Shown piece after piece: positions 26,053-36,192 of a stretch of 38,911 nt of DNA; the first letter of the stretch is position 1; each line of letters starts with the position of its first letter. This DNA comes from Chitinophaga pinensis (GTDB lineage: Bacteria; Bacteroidota; Bacteroidia; Flavobacteriales; Flavobacteriaceae). The stretch is taken from contig CALPMA020000004.1 of NCBI GenBank assembly GCA_943324545.2, positions 1 to 38,911 on the forward strand. Reading direction: 5' to 3'. A program made the translations under genes and the position numbers. The notes beneath the pieces are model-generated. The model was not told where the DNA came from. It worked only from the letters and a program-made list of their open reading frames with translations, and did no database searches.

Positions 26053-26901
26053 TTAGTTTAAAACATGGAACTCAATTAAACCGTCAATTGGTCTTCTAAG
26101 GACATTTCCAATTTTTAATCCGTTGCTTTCTAATACTTCTTTTAACTCCTCTTTCAAATAAAAAGCAATTGAACCAATGAAATGAATGGGAACATCTTTA
26201 CAATTTTCATATTGAGTAATATAATTATCAACGAAAACTTGCATGTCTTTTCTAACTAATTTCTGACAATAATCTTCGTCTTTATGAAGAATTAAGAATT
26301 TAGCAAAAGTTGCCATATAAGCATTCGGATTGGGCTCTTTATATAGTTGGTGCTTAATTACGTCTGGATCTAAATCGTAAGTTTTAGCAAATTCATCAGC
26401 TAATTTTTTTGGCATTTTACTAAAATAATAATCGCGTATTAATTGTCTTCCGAATTGATTACCACTACAATCATCCATAGCAATATATCCTAATGATTGT
26501 ACTTTTTGATGTAAGATTTTTCCATCAAAATAACTACAATTCGAACCTGTTCCTAAGATACAAACAATTGCTTTTTCGTTTTTAGGAGTGGTTGCATAAA
26601 CCGCCGCATACGTATCTTCATGAACGAGTACGGTTGCATTTGGAAAGTATTCTTTAAATACTTCGGTTAAAAAATTCTTCATTCTATCTGTTCCGCAACC
26701 AGCTCCATAAAAGAACAAATGAGTTACATTTTCCTTATTAAAGGAAATATCAAAACGATCGTTAACTCGAGAAATAATTTCCTCTTTATTAAGAACTTCA
26801 GGATTTAATCCTAATGTTTGTGTGGTAAACAATATTTTTCCGGTTTCGTCTATTGAAATCCAATCGGCTTTTGTTGAGCCACTGTCAACTAATAATTTCA
26901 T
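26053..26901 (-). CDS. BadF/BadG family ATPase, N-acetylglucosamine kinase-like
   Basis: 282 residues of the ASKHA sugar-kinase fold. The N-terminal phosphate-1 motif is LLVDSGSTKADW (Asp6), phosphate 2 is CILGTGSNCSYFDGK, and MDDCSGNQFGR is the segment linked to substrate and Mg binding. This is close to the eukaryotic-type N-acetylglucosamine kinase and bacterial relatives that phosphorylate GlcNAc, glucosamine or MurNAc in the cytoplasm. It could return GlcNAc released by the GH3 hydrolase to metabolism. The gapA gene upstream ends in a terminator, and no clear promoter is visible in the 36 bases between them. Confidence 0.85.
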   Translation of the reverse strand: MKLLVDSGSTKADWISIDETGKILFTTQTLGLNPEVLNKEEIISRVNDRFDISFNKENVTHLFFYGAGCGTDRMKNFLTEVFKEYFPNATVLVHEDTYAAVYATTPKNEKAIVCILGTGSNCSYFDGKILHQKVQSLGYIAMDDCSGNQFGRQLIRDYYFSKMPKKLADEFAKTYDLDPDVIKHQLYKEPNPNAYMATFAKFLILHKDEDYCQKLVRKDMQVFVDNYITQYENCKDVPIHFIGSIAFYLKEELKEVLESNGLKIGNVLRRPIDGLIEFHVLN

Positions 26902-26934
26902 ATAAATTGGTTTAGACCATTATTTTACTAGATA

Positions 26935-26960
26935 CAAAAATCCCCAAATAAATGGGGATT
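26935..26960 (-). terminator. Rho-independent terminator after gapA
   Basis: AATCCCCA and TGGGGATT form an 8-bp stem around AATAAA; on the minus strand the stem is followed by a short T-run (the GGGGATTTTTG end). It lies 14 bases after the gapA stop codon. Confidence 0.8.
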
Positions 26961-26973
26961 AAGGTAAGTTTAA

Positions 26974-27981
<1,008 letters not shown>

Positions 27982-28032
27982 TTAAAACTTTTGACAATTT
28001 ATTAATTGCCGATTTATATTAATTTAATTTTT

Positions 28033-29019
28033 TTACGTTGACATGATGTCTGATACTCTTAATAATTCTTTATCTATTTCGGTATGACCTTTAATGGCTT
28101 GTTCTAATGGAGTCAAGGTAATTTTGTCTCCTAATAATCCAACCATGAAATTTGATTTTCCTTCTATTAATGATTCTACTGCTTTTACTCCTAACCTACT
28201 TGCAAGTACTCGATCGAAACAAGAAGGAGAACCTCCTCTTTGCATATGTCCCAATACAGAAACACGTACATCATATTCTGGCATATTGGCTTCTACATAA
28301 TCTTTTAGTTCAAATACACTTTTACCAATTTTATCTCCTTCAGCAATTACAACAATACTTGATGATTTACCTGAAGATTTACTTTTTTGCAAAGAGTCTA
28401 ATAATCGATCTAATCCTAAATTTTCTTCAGGAATCAATATCTCTTCAGCACCGGCTCCAATACCAGCATTTAAAGCAATATGCCCCGCGTCACGACCCAT
28501 TACTTCAACAAAAAATAACCGGTTGTGAGAACTTGCTGTATCTCTAATCTTATCAATTACTTCGATAACTGTATTTAAAGCTGTATCATAACCTAATGTA
28601 TGACTAGTTCCATAAATATCATTATCTATAGTTCCTGGAATACCCATTACAGGAAAGTTATATTCTCTGTTAAATACTTCAGCACCAGTAAAACTTCCAT
28701 CTCCACCTATAATGACAAGAGAATCAATTCCCGCTTTTATTAGATTGATATAGGCTTTATTTCTTCCTTCAGAAGTCATAAAATCTTTTGAACGAGCAGA
28801 TTTTAAAATGGTTCCTCCTTTATTAATTATATTATTAACGCTTCTAGGACCAAGCTCTTTGAAATCTCCTTCAATCATTCCTTGATATCCTCGGTAAATT
28901 CCAATACAATCAATGTTGTGATAGGCACAAGTTCTAACAACAGATCGAATAGCAGCATTCATTCCAGGAGAATCTCCTCCGGAAGTTAAAACGCCTATTT
29001 TTTTTATTGTATTACTCAT
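28033..29019 (-). CDS. pfkA: 6-phosphofructokinase, ATP-dependent
   Basis: 328 residues, the group-A enzyme phosphorylating fructose-6-phosphate. The N-terminal LTSGGDSPGMNAAIRS (Gly-Gly-Asp 14-16), GGDGSFTGAE, PGTIDNDIYGTSHTLGYDTA and HMQRGGSPSCFDR are all present. The glycine in GGDGS and the glycine in PGTIDND are the residues typical of ATP-using rather than PPi-using enzymes. It is followed by gapA, forming a glycolytic pair. The 151 bases upstream, after tamB, hold only weak promoter-like matches (TACATTTT) and two copies of AAACGTT. Confidence 0.96.
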   Translation of the reverse strand: MSNTIKKIGVLTSGGDSPGMNAAIRSVVRTCAYHNIDCIGIYRGYQGMIEGDFKELGPRSVNNIINKGGTILKSARSKDFMTSEGRNKAYINLIKAGIDSLVIIGGDGSFTGAEVFNREYNFPVMGIPGTIDNDIYGTSHTLGYDTALNTVIEVIDKIRDTASSHNRLFFVEVMGRDAGHIALNAGIGAGAEEILIPEENLGLDRLLDSLQKSKSSGKSSSIVVIAEGDKIGKSVFELKDYVEANMPEYDVRVSVLGHMQRGGSPSCFDRVLASRLGVKAVESLIEGKSNFMVGLLGDKITLTPLEQAIKGHTEIDKELLRVSDIMST

Positions 29020-29170
29020 TTTTTGTGTTTTAAAATGTAAACTTAATATAAATTGGAGTTAAAATAAGTCGATTAAATGTTAAATTGATAATTTACTGAA
29101 ATTCAAACGTTTTCGTTGATAAGTTTTTATAAACGTTCTTAATTACTATTTTTTTTGATTGAAAACCGTA

Positions 29171-32100
29171 TTAATCTAATTCATTATTTAAAATTCCTTC
29201 TGTATTTGGTTTGAGATTCTTTTTAGACTTACTTTTTTTTGACTTAAAATTAATACCTTCATTTGAAACATCTGAATCCGATTGATTATTAGATTTTGTG
29301 ACTTTAGTTTCTACTATTTTTTTCTTAAATAATTTATTAGCTAACTCTCTAAATGTGTTAAAATCAATTTCATAGGATATACCAAGACCTTGAGTATATC
29401 CAATATTTTGTCCAATAAAGGTGATATCGTTTTCTTTATTAAAAATTCTTAAATTTAAAGTTCCATCATCATTAACACGATATTGAACTTCAACATCACC
29501 TACTATAGCCGATTGATTAATTCCCCCAATTGGCACCCCTAATTTACCATTAAAAGTAATTCTATCATTTATTTTCGAAGAAACGGTAACTCCAAATCTT
29601 CCGTCAGTTTCTGAACCAGGACGTCTATCGGCTAAAACGTAATCTATACCCAGATTAAACTTCCCTTCTTCATCTTGAAAAATATCATTAAAAATACCAC
29701 TGAATTTTTCAAAAATATTTCCAGTTAAATCAGTTTGGCTTATTCCTAATTGGCTTAAAAAACCACCAGAAGATAGTAAATACAATGCTTGTTTTTGTCG
29801 GGTATCTCTATCGTCTAGTTTATATTGTATTTCCGATTTTAAAACCGAACTTACGGTTGGAAAATTAATTGAAAAATCTGGTTCTACATTACTTAAATTA
29901 CCTTTTATACCAATTACAACATCAACAGGTACTTTTTTATTTATAGATGGATTGTCTAACAAAACTGCTGGGTTAGCAGTTGTTTCATATACAGCCTCCA
30001 AATTAATATTGGCTTTAAGTGGATCTCCTTCCCAAACAATTGAACCAAATTTTTTCACTTTAAACTTCTTATCAATAATACCTCCGTATTTAAAATTATA
30101 AGTTCCCTCGTATACTTGGAAATCTCCGGTCATAATAAATTTTCCTAAGGTGTTAATTTCTAATAATAAATTTCCATTCCCACGACCTTTCATTCCATGA
30201 CCAGAATTTCTATTTAATATCACTTCAATTTCTGCTTTCTGATTGATATCTAAATTAAATTTTAATTCTAAACCATTGTAATTTCTAGAGTTATTAGAAA
30301 CTCCTTTTTCAATATTATTTTTTTCTTTATAGGTAAGAAAATGAATATAATCATTAGTTCCTGAAGCATTAACATCATTAATCGGGATTTTAATTGCAGT
30401 CCCTTTTTCAGATTTTGCATCTATATTAATTACCAATCCATCAGAAGGACCCGAAATTGAAGCCACTCCATCTATAAATGCTGTACCAAAATAGGCAGTA
30501 TCTTCTCGATCTTTGGTATCTAATGCAAGGAATCTATCCGATTTAACTTTTAAATCCAAAACCCAATCAGAGAACTTATTGTGTTTTACCCTACCTTCTA
30601 AAATTCCCTTAGATTTATATTTAGAATCAATAATACTTGCATTTCTAATTATAAAGGAACTCTCGGTTATATCAACAATAGTATTGTCTTCAAATTCGTA
30701 ATTAACATTTAGATATGGAATAGAAATACCTGAATTTACAATATACATTCTTCCGTTTACTTTTGGATCGGTAATTATTCCTTCAATATTAGTACTTCCG
30801 GAGGCAAAACCTTTTATATTGGTGACAATATCTCCTCCTATTAATCCTAAAACCCCTAAATTAAATTTATTAAATCGTAGATCCAGATTAGTTTTAGTCT
30901 CATTATTTTCAATAATAAAATCTCCATTAGCATTGAATGATTCAATATTTTCATTTACAATTGAAGAATTTACTTTGAATTTTTTCAAATCATTATCGCC
31001 AGCAATATCTAATTTTAATTTTCCTAAAAGTGCCGAATTTACAGTTAGGCCATCAATGAATAAAGAAGCTGTTGGTTGGTAAATATTTTTATTTTGCTTC
31101 AAATTTACATTTCCGTTCAAAATCCCTTTAAAGGTAAAATCAGAAACCTCAGGAGTTAACTTATTGATGTCAATATTGGTAAAATTCAAATTAAGATCTT
31201 TAGAATCATTATCATCAATAAAACCTTTAAATTCTACTTTTTGATTGTCATGAGTTAATGCAATTTCGTCAAAAGAAAAGTTTGATAATTTTTTATCAAA
31301 TACTATTTTATTTTTCGAGTTACTATTTTCGTTCAAATACCATAATACGTCTTTGAACTTAATATCTGATTTTTGAATCCCAACCACATTATTATTCTGC
31401 TTGTCTATAGTATGAAATACATTCATTTTATAATAATCTTCAGCTTTATTGCCTCCTTTAAATTCCGATCTTACAAATAAAGTGTCGTTTTGAATTACAT
31501 TAATCAGACTTAAATCTGAAATTTTATAGTTTTTTGTTTGCAAACTATCCATAGAAACATAGGCGTTGTACAAAGGATTTTTATTATCGACTCTAATAGC
31601 AATTTTATGTAAACTATTATCAAAAGCAGTAATTTTTGGAGAATTGAAATTAAATTTAAAATCATTTCTATCCGAATTAATAGTGCCTTGCATTAATGTA
31701 TTTGGTGCGAGGGAAATTCCAGGTAAAAAAACTTCAATTATCTTGTTGTAAATAGCAAAATCAAATTTCAAATATTGGCCCTTCTTTATTTTATTGGGAT
31801 TGTAATTCGCATAAAGGCTCCCCAATGAGTTTTCAACCATTTTTTGTAATTGATCAATTTGAAAATTTCCAACAATCTTTCCCTGAACAATATCTGGAGA
31901 ATTTATAGAAATAGTTCGGACTTTATTTTCATCAAAACTTGAAGCAAAATCAAAATCATCAAAATAATAAGTATCTTTCTCATTTTGATAAGATGTGTTT
32001 TTAATATTAACAGCGCCCTTAATGTTGTCTAAATTGGTACCCGAAACCCTCACATCAATAACTCCTTTAAAAACGGAAACACTGTCTTTTTGAACTAAAT

Positions 32101-33607
32101 TCAATTTTTTCAAATTGGCAAAATCTATATTGGCATTAAAATTATAATTTATTTCTTTCTTTTCTAGATCTACTAATCCATCAAAATCCATGAATAAATT
32201 TGGGTCGTTTACATTTAATTTACCTTTAAAAATTGGGCTTTTGAAATTTCCATTTACAACAATATTAGTGTAGTTGTAACCTTTATAATTCATTTTGTAG
32301 ATATCGCCCGATAATGAGGTGTTTAAATTTTTAAGCTTAAATCCTTTTCCATCAATATCAACATTAAGAGTTACAAAATCCAAGTCTCTTTTGCCAAGAA
32401 ATTTCCCAATTTTAAAATGTTCTAAAATTAAATTTCCTTTATAAGAGGCATTATCGATATTTTCAATGTTGGTCATTATTAAATTCGATTGCAAGTTCCC
32501 TAGTGAAGTCGTCATGTAAAAATCAGCTCCAATAGTAGAGGTAGTTATTTCAGTCTTACCTCTTAAATCAAATTGGCCTAATTTATCTAAACTACTCGGT
32601 AAACTTTTACCTAATATATTAGGTAATATTTTCACTAAATCTTTATAATTTGAGGTCAAATTATTGAAATTTCCCTTCATGTAAAAACGCTGATTTTCAT
32701 TACCAAGAAGATTTTTAAAATATATTTTTCCATTAATATTAGTATTGTTTTTATCTACTAAACTTAAATTAGAAAAATACAAATCATTAAGAGTTCCTTT
32801 AATTTTAGATTTAATTTTGAATTGCTGGTTTTTACCTAATTCATTGTAAAAAAAACGAATATCATTGGAAGAAATAGAGGCAGAATCCACTTTTACATCA
32901 AATTGAACTTTGTTATTAAAGTCAGCAAAATCATTACCGCTATAATTCAAGATTGCATATCCATTAAAAAATGAATTTTTAGTAATAAAACTAATTTTTT
33001 CTGCTTTTATGTATTTTAAAGTATAGGCGAAGTTGGTTTTTAAATCCGTGATGGCAATTCCGTGGTGATCTAAAAAGGACATTTTCAAAATATTGGTAGT
33101 TACCTCTGGACCATATATTTTGAGGTTGCTGGTTTCAATATTTAATTTTTTGAAATCCAATTGTTTTGGAGAAGCACTATTATCATCCGATAAAAGAAAG
33201 GAACTATTGGTGAGGTAAACATTCTTAGATTTTAATAAAAAAGGCTTTATTGAAGGCTTTCCCGTGTCAAAAAGAGTTGAGAATATTCCAATATTAGTAT
33301 CTTTTTCTCCCTTGTAGGTTTTTAAATTAAAAAATAAACTGTCTATTCTTATTTCGCCAAATAACAAATCGCCATTGTAGAGCTTTTCAAAACTTAATAC
33401 ATTGGTTTTGATACTTTTAGCAGAAATCATAGTTAATTTATGGTGATCTCGAATTAAAACACTCTTTAATTTTACACCTCCAAAAATAGATATGGAAACT
33501 TGTTCCACATTGATATCGGCTTTGTAGTCTTTTCGAAGCATATCGGTTACGTATTCTCCTATTTTAGTTTGAACAACAGGCAACGATAAGGTAATTCCAA
33601 GTACCAA
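29171..33607 (-). CDS. tamB: TamB-like translocation/assembly module protein (DUF490)
   Basis: At least 1478 residues. The chain is almost wholly predicted beta strand in repeating hydrophobic-polar units, typical of a TamB/AsmA-type beta-groove that spans the periplasm. The C-terminal part (about 1000-1430), including GRGNGNLLLEINTLGKFIMT and YNFKYGGIIDKKFKVKKFG, is the TamB (DUF490) domain, and the extreme C-terminus is a charged, low-complexity tail. It would work with an Omp85 partner, not in this window, or in lipid transport. The only standard start giving this ORF is TTG at 33607, which cuts the N-terminal membrane helix; coding potential continues upstream to about 33690 (KKYKKIVFRILLGIVLLLLV) without ATG, GTG or TTG. 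Confidence 0.86.
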   Translation of the reverse strand: MVLGITLSLPVVQTKIGEYVTDMLRKDYKADINVEQVSISIFGGVKLKSVLIRDHHKLTMISAKSIKTNVLSFEKLYNGDLLFGEIRIDSLFFNLKTYKGEKDTNIGIFSTLFDTGKPSIKPFLLKSKNVYLTNSSFLLSDDNSASPKQLDFKKLNIETSNLKIYGPEVTTNILKMSFLDHHGIAITDLKTNFAYTLKYIKAEKISFITKNSFFNGYAILNYSGNDFADFNNKVQFDVKVDSASISSNDIRFFYNELGKNQQFKIKSKIKGTLNDLYFSNLSLVDKNNTNINGKIYFKNLLGNENQRFYMKGNFNNLTSNYKDLVKILPNILGKSLPSSLDKLGQFDLRGKTEITTSTIGADFYMTTSLGNLQSNLIMTNIENIDNASYKGNLILEHFKIGKFLGKRDLDFVTLNVDIDGKGFKLKNLNTSLSGDIYKMNYKGYNYTNIVVNGNFKSPIFKGKLNVNDPNLFMDFDGLVDLEKKEINYNFNANIDFANLKKLNLVQKDSVSVFKGVIDVRVSGTNLDNIKGAVNIKNTSYQNEKDTYYFDDFDFASSFDENKVRTISINSPDIVQGKIVGNFQIDQLQKMVENSLGSLYANYNPNKIKKGQYLKFDFAIYNKIIEVFLPGISLAPNTLMQGTINSDRNDFKFNFNSPKITAFDNSLHKIAIRVDNKNPLYNAYVSMDSLQTKNYKISDLSLINVIQNDTLFVRSEFKGGNKAEDYYKMNVFHTIDKQNNNVVGIQKSDIKFKDVLWYLNENSNSKNKIVFDKKLSNFSFDEIALTHDNQKVEFKGFIDDNDSKDLNLNFTNIDINKLTPEVSDFTFKGILNGNVNLKQNKNIYQPTASLFIDGLTVNSALLGKLKLDIAGDNDLKKFKVNSSIVNENIESFNANGDFIIENNETKTNLDLRFNKFNLGVLGLIGGDIVTNIKGFASGSTNIEGIITDPKVNGRMYIVNSGISIPYLNVNYEFEDNTIVDITESSFIIRNASIIDSKYKSKGILEGRVKHNKFSDWVLDLKVKSDRFLALDTKDREDTAYFGTAFIDGVASISGPSDGLVINIDAKSEKGTAIKIPINDVNASGTNDYIHFLTYKEKNNIEKGVSNNSRNYNGLELKFNLDINQKAEIEVILNRNSGHGMKGRGNGNLLLEINTLGKFIMTGDFQVYEGTYNFKYGGIIDKKFKVKKFGSIVWEGDPLKANINLEAVYETTANPAVLLDNPSINKKVPVDVVIGIKGNLSNVEPDFSINFPTVSSVLKSEIQYKLDDRDTRQKQALYLLSSGGFLSQLGISQTDLTGNIFEKFSGIFNDIFQDEEGKFNLGIDYVLADRRPGSETDGRFGVTVSSKINDRITFNGKLGVPIGGINQSAIVGDVEVQYRVNDDGTLNLRIFNKENDITFIGQNIGYTQGLGISYEIDFNTFRELANKLFKKKIVETKVTKSNNQSDSDVSNEGINFKSKKSKSKKNLKPNTEGILNNELD

Positions 33608-33734
33608 TAATAGTAGGACTATTCCAAGTAGGATACGGAATACTATTTTTTTATATTTTTTGATAGGTACTACTTTTAATTTATTATGTTATTATTTAAA
33701 CTCTAGAATCTTTAGTCCTTAAATAAAAATTCTT

Positions 33735-33742
33735 TAATTTTG
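33735..33742 (+). promoter_or_regulatory. Predicted -7 element for the tsaD operon
   Basis: TAATTTTG matches TANNTTTG and overlaps the TTG (33740) that begins the longest ORF, so that codon cannot be the translation start. The ATG at 33803 lies about 60 bases downstream. Confidence 0.45.
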
Positions 33743-33802
33743 ACAAATCCAAAAAAAAAATCAATTTGGATAGCTATTTTAATACAATTCAATACATTTT
33801 TT

Positions 33803-34825
33803 ATGCCCAATAAGCCAGTTTATATACTCGCGATTGAAAGTTCCTGTGATGATACAGCTGCTGCTATATTGCAAAACGATAAAGTTTTGTCTAATATTGT
33901 AGCCAATCAACTTATTCACAATCAGTACGGTGGCGTGGTTCCTGAATTAGCTTCAAGAGCACACCAACAAAACATTCTACCCGTTATTGATGCCGCACTT
34001 CGCAAAGCGAATATACAAAAAGAACAGTTAACAGCAATAGCTTTTACGCAAGGACCTGGATTAATGGGTTCTTTATTGGTTGGTAGTTCCTTTGCTAAAT
34101 CTTTATCATTGGCCTTAGACATCCCCTTAATAGCAGTGAACCACATGCAAGCGCATATTTTAGCCCATTTTATTGACGAAGAAGGTTATGAAAAACCAAT
34201 ATTTCCATTTTTAGCTTTAACCATTTCTGGGGGACACACGCAAATAGTAAAAGTCAACGATTATTTCGATATGGAGATTATTGGAGAAACTACCGACGAT
34301 GCAGTGGGAGAAGCCTTTGATAAAAGTGCTAAAATTTTAGGCTTGCCTTATCCTGGCGGCCCCTTAGTAGATAAATATGCCCAATTAGGAAATCCAAATG
34401 CATTTGCATTTACCAAACCGAAAGTTCCTGGATTGGATTTTAGCTTTTCAGGTTTAAAAACTGCCATATTGTATTTCATTCAAAAAAATGTAGCAGAAAA
34501 CTCTAATTTTATTGAAGAGAATTTAAATGATATCTGTGCTTCTATTCAACACAGCATCATCGAGATATTAATGGACAAAATGAAATTGGCGGTCAGTCAA
34601 ACTGGAATCAATAGAATCGCTATTGGTGGTGGAGTTTCGGCAAATTCAGGCATTAGAAACGCTATGAAGGAAGCCCAAGCCAAATACGGTTGGGAAACTT
34701 ATATTCCTAAATTTGAATACACCACTGATAATGCTGCAATGATTGGAATTGTAGGTTATCAAAAATATTTACAAGAAAATTTCGAAACTTCAGATGTGGT
34801 TTCCAAAGCTAGAATTCAATTTTAA
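33803..34825 (+). CDS. tsaD: tRNA N6-adenosine threonylcarbamoyltransferase TsaD
   Basis: Transfers the threonylcarbamoyl group to A37 of ANN-reading tRNAs (t6A), with TsaB and TsaE. From the ATG at 33803 it has 340 residues, the usual length. It starts KPVYILAIESSCDDTAAAIL and carries the metal-binding HMQAHILAHF (His114, His118), FTQGPGLMGSLLVG, DFSFSGLKTA and GGGVSANSGIR. The 21 extra residues of the longer ORF overlap the promoter and look non-coding. It is the first gene of a five-gene plus-strand run. Confidence 0.96.
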   Translation: MPNKPVYILAIESSCDDTAAAILQNDKVLSNIVANQLIHNQYGGVVPELASRAHQQNILPVIDAALRKANIQKEQLTAIAFTQGPGLMGSLLVGSSFAKSLSLALDIPLIAVNHMQAHILAHFIDEEGYEKPIFPFLALTISGGHTQIVKVNDYFDMEIIGETTDDAVGEAFDKSAKILGLPYPGGPLVDKYAQLGNPNAFAFTKPKVPGLDFSFSGLKTAILYFIQKNVAENSNFIEENLNDICASIQHSIIEILMDKMKLAVSQTGINRIAIGGGVSANSGIRNAMKEAQAKYGWETYIPKFEYTTDNAAMIGIVGYQKYLQENFETSDVVSKARIQF

Positions 34826-34829
34826 AACT

Positions 34830-35534
34830 ATGCAATTATTCTATAATCCTAACATTAATGAAACGACAGATAGTTTTACTTTTGATAAAGAAGAGAGCAA
34901 ACATATTATTAAAGTTTTAAGAAAGCAAGGTGGTGATATATTATTTGTAACCAATGGTTTAGGGTTTTTATTTAAAACGGAAATTGTAGTTGGTTCTGAT
35001 AGTAAATGTACTGTAAAAATAATCAGTTTTGAAGTAGCAGCAACTCCAAAATACCATTTACATTTAGCGGTGGCTCCAACCAAAATGAACGACAGATACG
35101 AATGGTTTTTAGAAAAGGCTACCGAAATAGGAATTTCAGAAATCACTCCTATTATTTGCGACCATTCGGAAAGAAAATTCGTTAAAACTGATCGATTTGA
35201 TAAAATAATACAATCGGCGATGAAACAATCGTTACACTATTATTTGCCTAAACTAAATGATCCTATTTCTTTTAAAGATTTTATCAAACAAAAATACGAG
35301 GGTTTATTGTTAATTGCTCATTGCGAAGAAACAGATAAGAAATCATTGAAATCAGTAATAAAACCAAAGGATAATGTAACTTTATTAATTGGACCAGAAG
35401 GGGATTTCTCCAATAAAGAAATTACTTTGGCATTGGAAAACTACTATACTCCTGTTACTTTAGGTTCCACTCGATTACGAACTGAAACAGCCGCAATAGT
35501 AGCGTGTCACAGTGTTTTTTTTATTAATGAATAA
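34830..35534 (+). CDS. rsmE: 16S rRNA (uracil-1498-N3)-methyltransferase
   Basis: A SPOUT-fold methyltransferase that modifies U1498 of 16S rRNA using S-adenosylmethionine. Taking the ATG at 34830, four bases after the tsaD stop codon, gives 234 residues, a normal length. The longer ORF from 34794 would overlap tsaD and adds non-conserved residues. Visible are ESKHIIKVLRKQGGD in the N-terminal PUA-like part, LHLAVAPTKMNDRYEWFLEKATEIGISEI, and the knotted SAM site LLIGPEGDFSNKEI with LGSTRLRTETAAI. Confidence 0.94.
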   Translation: MQLFYNPNINETTDSFTFDKEESKHIIKVLRKQGGDILFVTNGLGFLFKTEIVVGSDSKCTVKIISFEVAATPKYHLHLAVAPTKMNDRYEWFLEKATEIGISEITPIICDHSERKFVKTDRFDKIIQSAMKQSLHYYLPKLNDPISFKDFIKQKYEGLLLIAHCEETDKKSLKSVIKPKDNVTLLIGPEGDFSNKEITLALENYYTPVTLGSTRLRTETAAIVACHSVFFINE

Positions 35535-35543
35535 GTACCCATT

Positions 35544-36182
35544 TTGAAAAAATTAATTTTCTTATTGCTATTATTTTCAGTTCCAACATTTGCACAGGAA
35601 ATTGCCTTGTTGAAATACAGTGGTGGTGGCGATTGGTATGCCAATCCAACCGCATTACCCAACCTGATTAAATACTGCAATCAAACTATTGGAACCAAAT
35701 TAAAACCTAAAAATGCAGTTATAAATCCTAGCAGTCCTGATATTTTTTCTTACCCCTATGTTCATGCAACCGGTCATGGAAATATTGTTTTTAATCCTTC
35801 AGAAATTGAAAATCTCACTAATTATTTAACTTCCGGCGGCTTTCTTCATATTGATGACAATTATGGTATGAACGAGTACCTTCAAAAAGAAATAGCAAAA
35901 CTCTTTCCAAACAATGCCCTTGTAGAAATCCCTTCTAATCATCCCATTTTTCAAAAACCAAATGCATTTCCTGCGGGACTTCCAAAAATTCACGAACATG
36001 ATGGAAAGAGACCTCAAGCTTTTGGAGTTTTTATTGAAAATAGATTGGTTTTACTTTATACTTATGAAACCGATTTGAGTGACGGTTGGGAAGATGCTGA
36101 TGTACACAATGACCCTATTGAAGTTCGTGAAAAAGCATTGAAAATGGGCGCTAACATTCTAAATTATATTTTTAATAATTAG
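35544..36182 (+). CDS. Exported DUF4159 domain protein
   Basis: 212 residues starting at a TTG that directly precedes AAAAAATTA (giving MKKLIFLLLLFSVPTFAQ, a clean Sec signal). The mature chain is one DUF4159 domain: IALLKYSGGGDWYANPTALP, then FSYPYVHATGHGNIVF, GGFLHIDDNYGMNEYLQ, and PKIHEHDGKRPQAFGVFI. The fold is thought to be flavodoxin/GATase-like, with no proven activity. It starts 9 bases after rsmE, a tight spacing that makes the TTG start credible. Cytoplasmic RNA-modification genes on both sides give no clue to its role. Confidence 0.85.
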   Translation: MKKLIFLLLLFSVPTFAQEIALLKYSGGGDWYANPTALPNLIKYCNQTIGTKLKPKNAVINPSSPDIFSYPYVHATGHGNIVFNPSEIENLTNYLTSGGFLHIDDNYGMNEYLQKEIAKLFPNNALVEIPSNHPIFQKPNAFPAGLPKIHEHDGKRPQAFGVFIENRLVLLYTYETDLSDGWEDADVHNDPIEVREKALKMGANILNYIFNN

Positions 36183-36192
36183 AATTTAATTA

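Noticed and set aside
28152-28547. 131-residue Leu-rich plus-strand ORF inside pfkA
   Set aside because: It is a low-complexity shadow of the pfkA reading frame on the opposite strand.
33740-33802. Upstream extension of tsaD from the TTG at 33740
   Set aside because: The TTG lies inside the -7 element TAATTTTG, and the 21 extra residues do not look like TsaD, which begins at the ATG at 33803.
34794-34829. Longer rsmE ORF overlapping tsaD
   Set aside because: The start at 34830, four bases after the tsaD stop, gives the expected N-terminus MQLFYNP and length.
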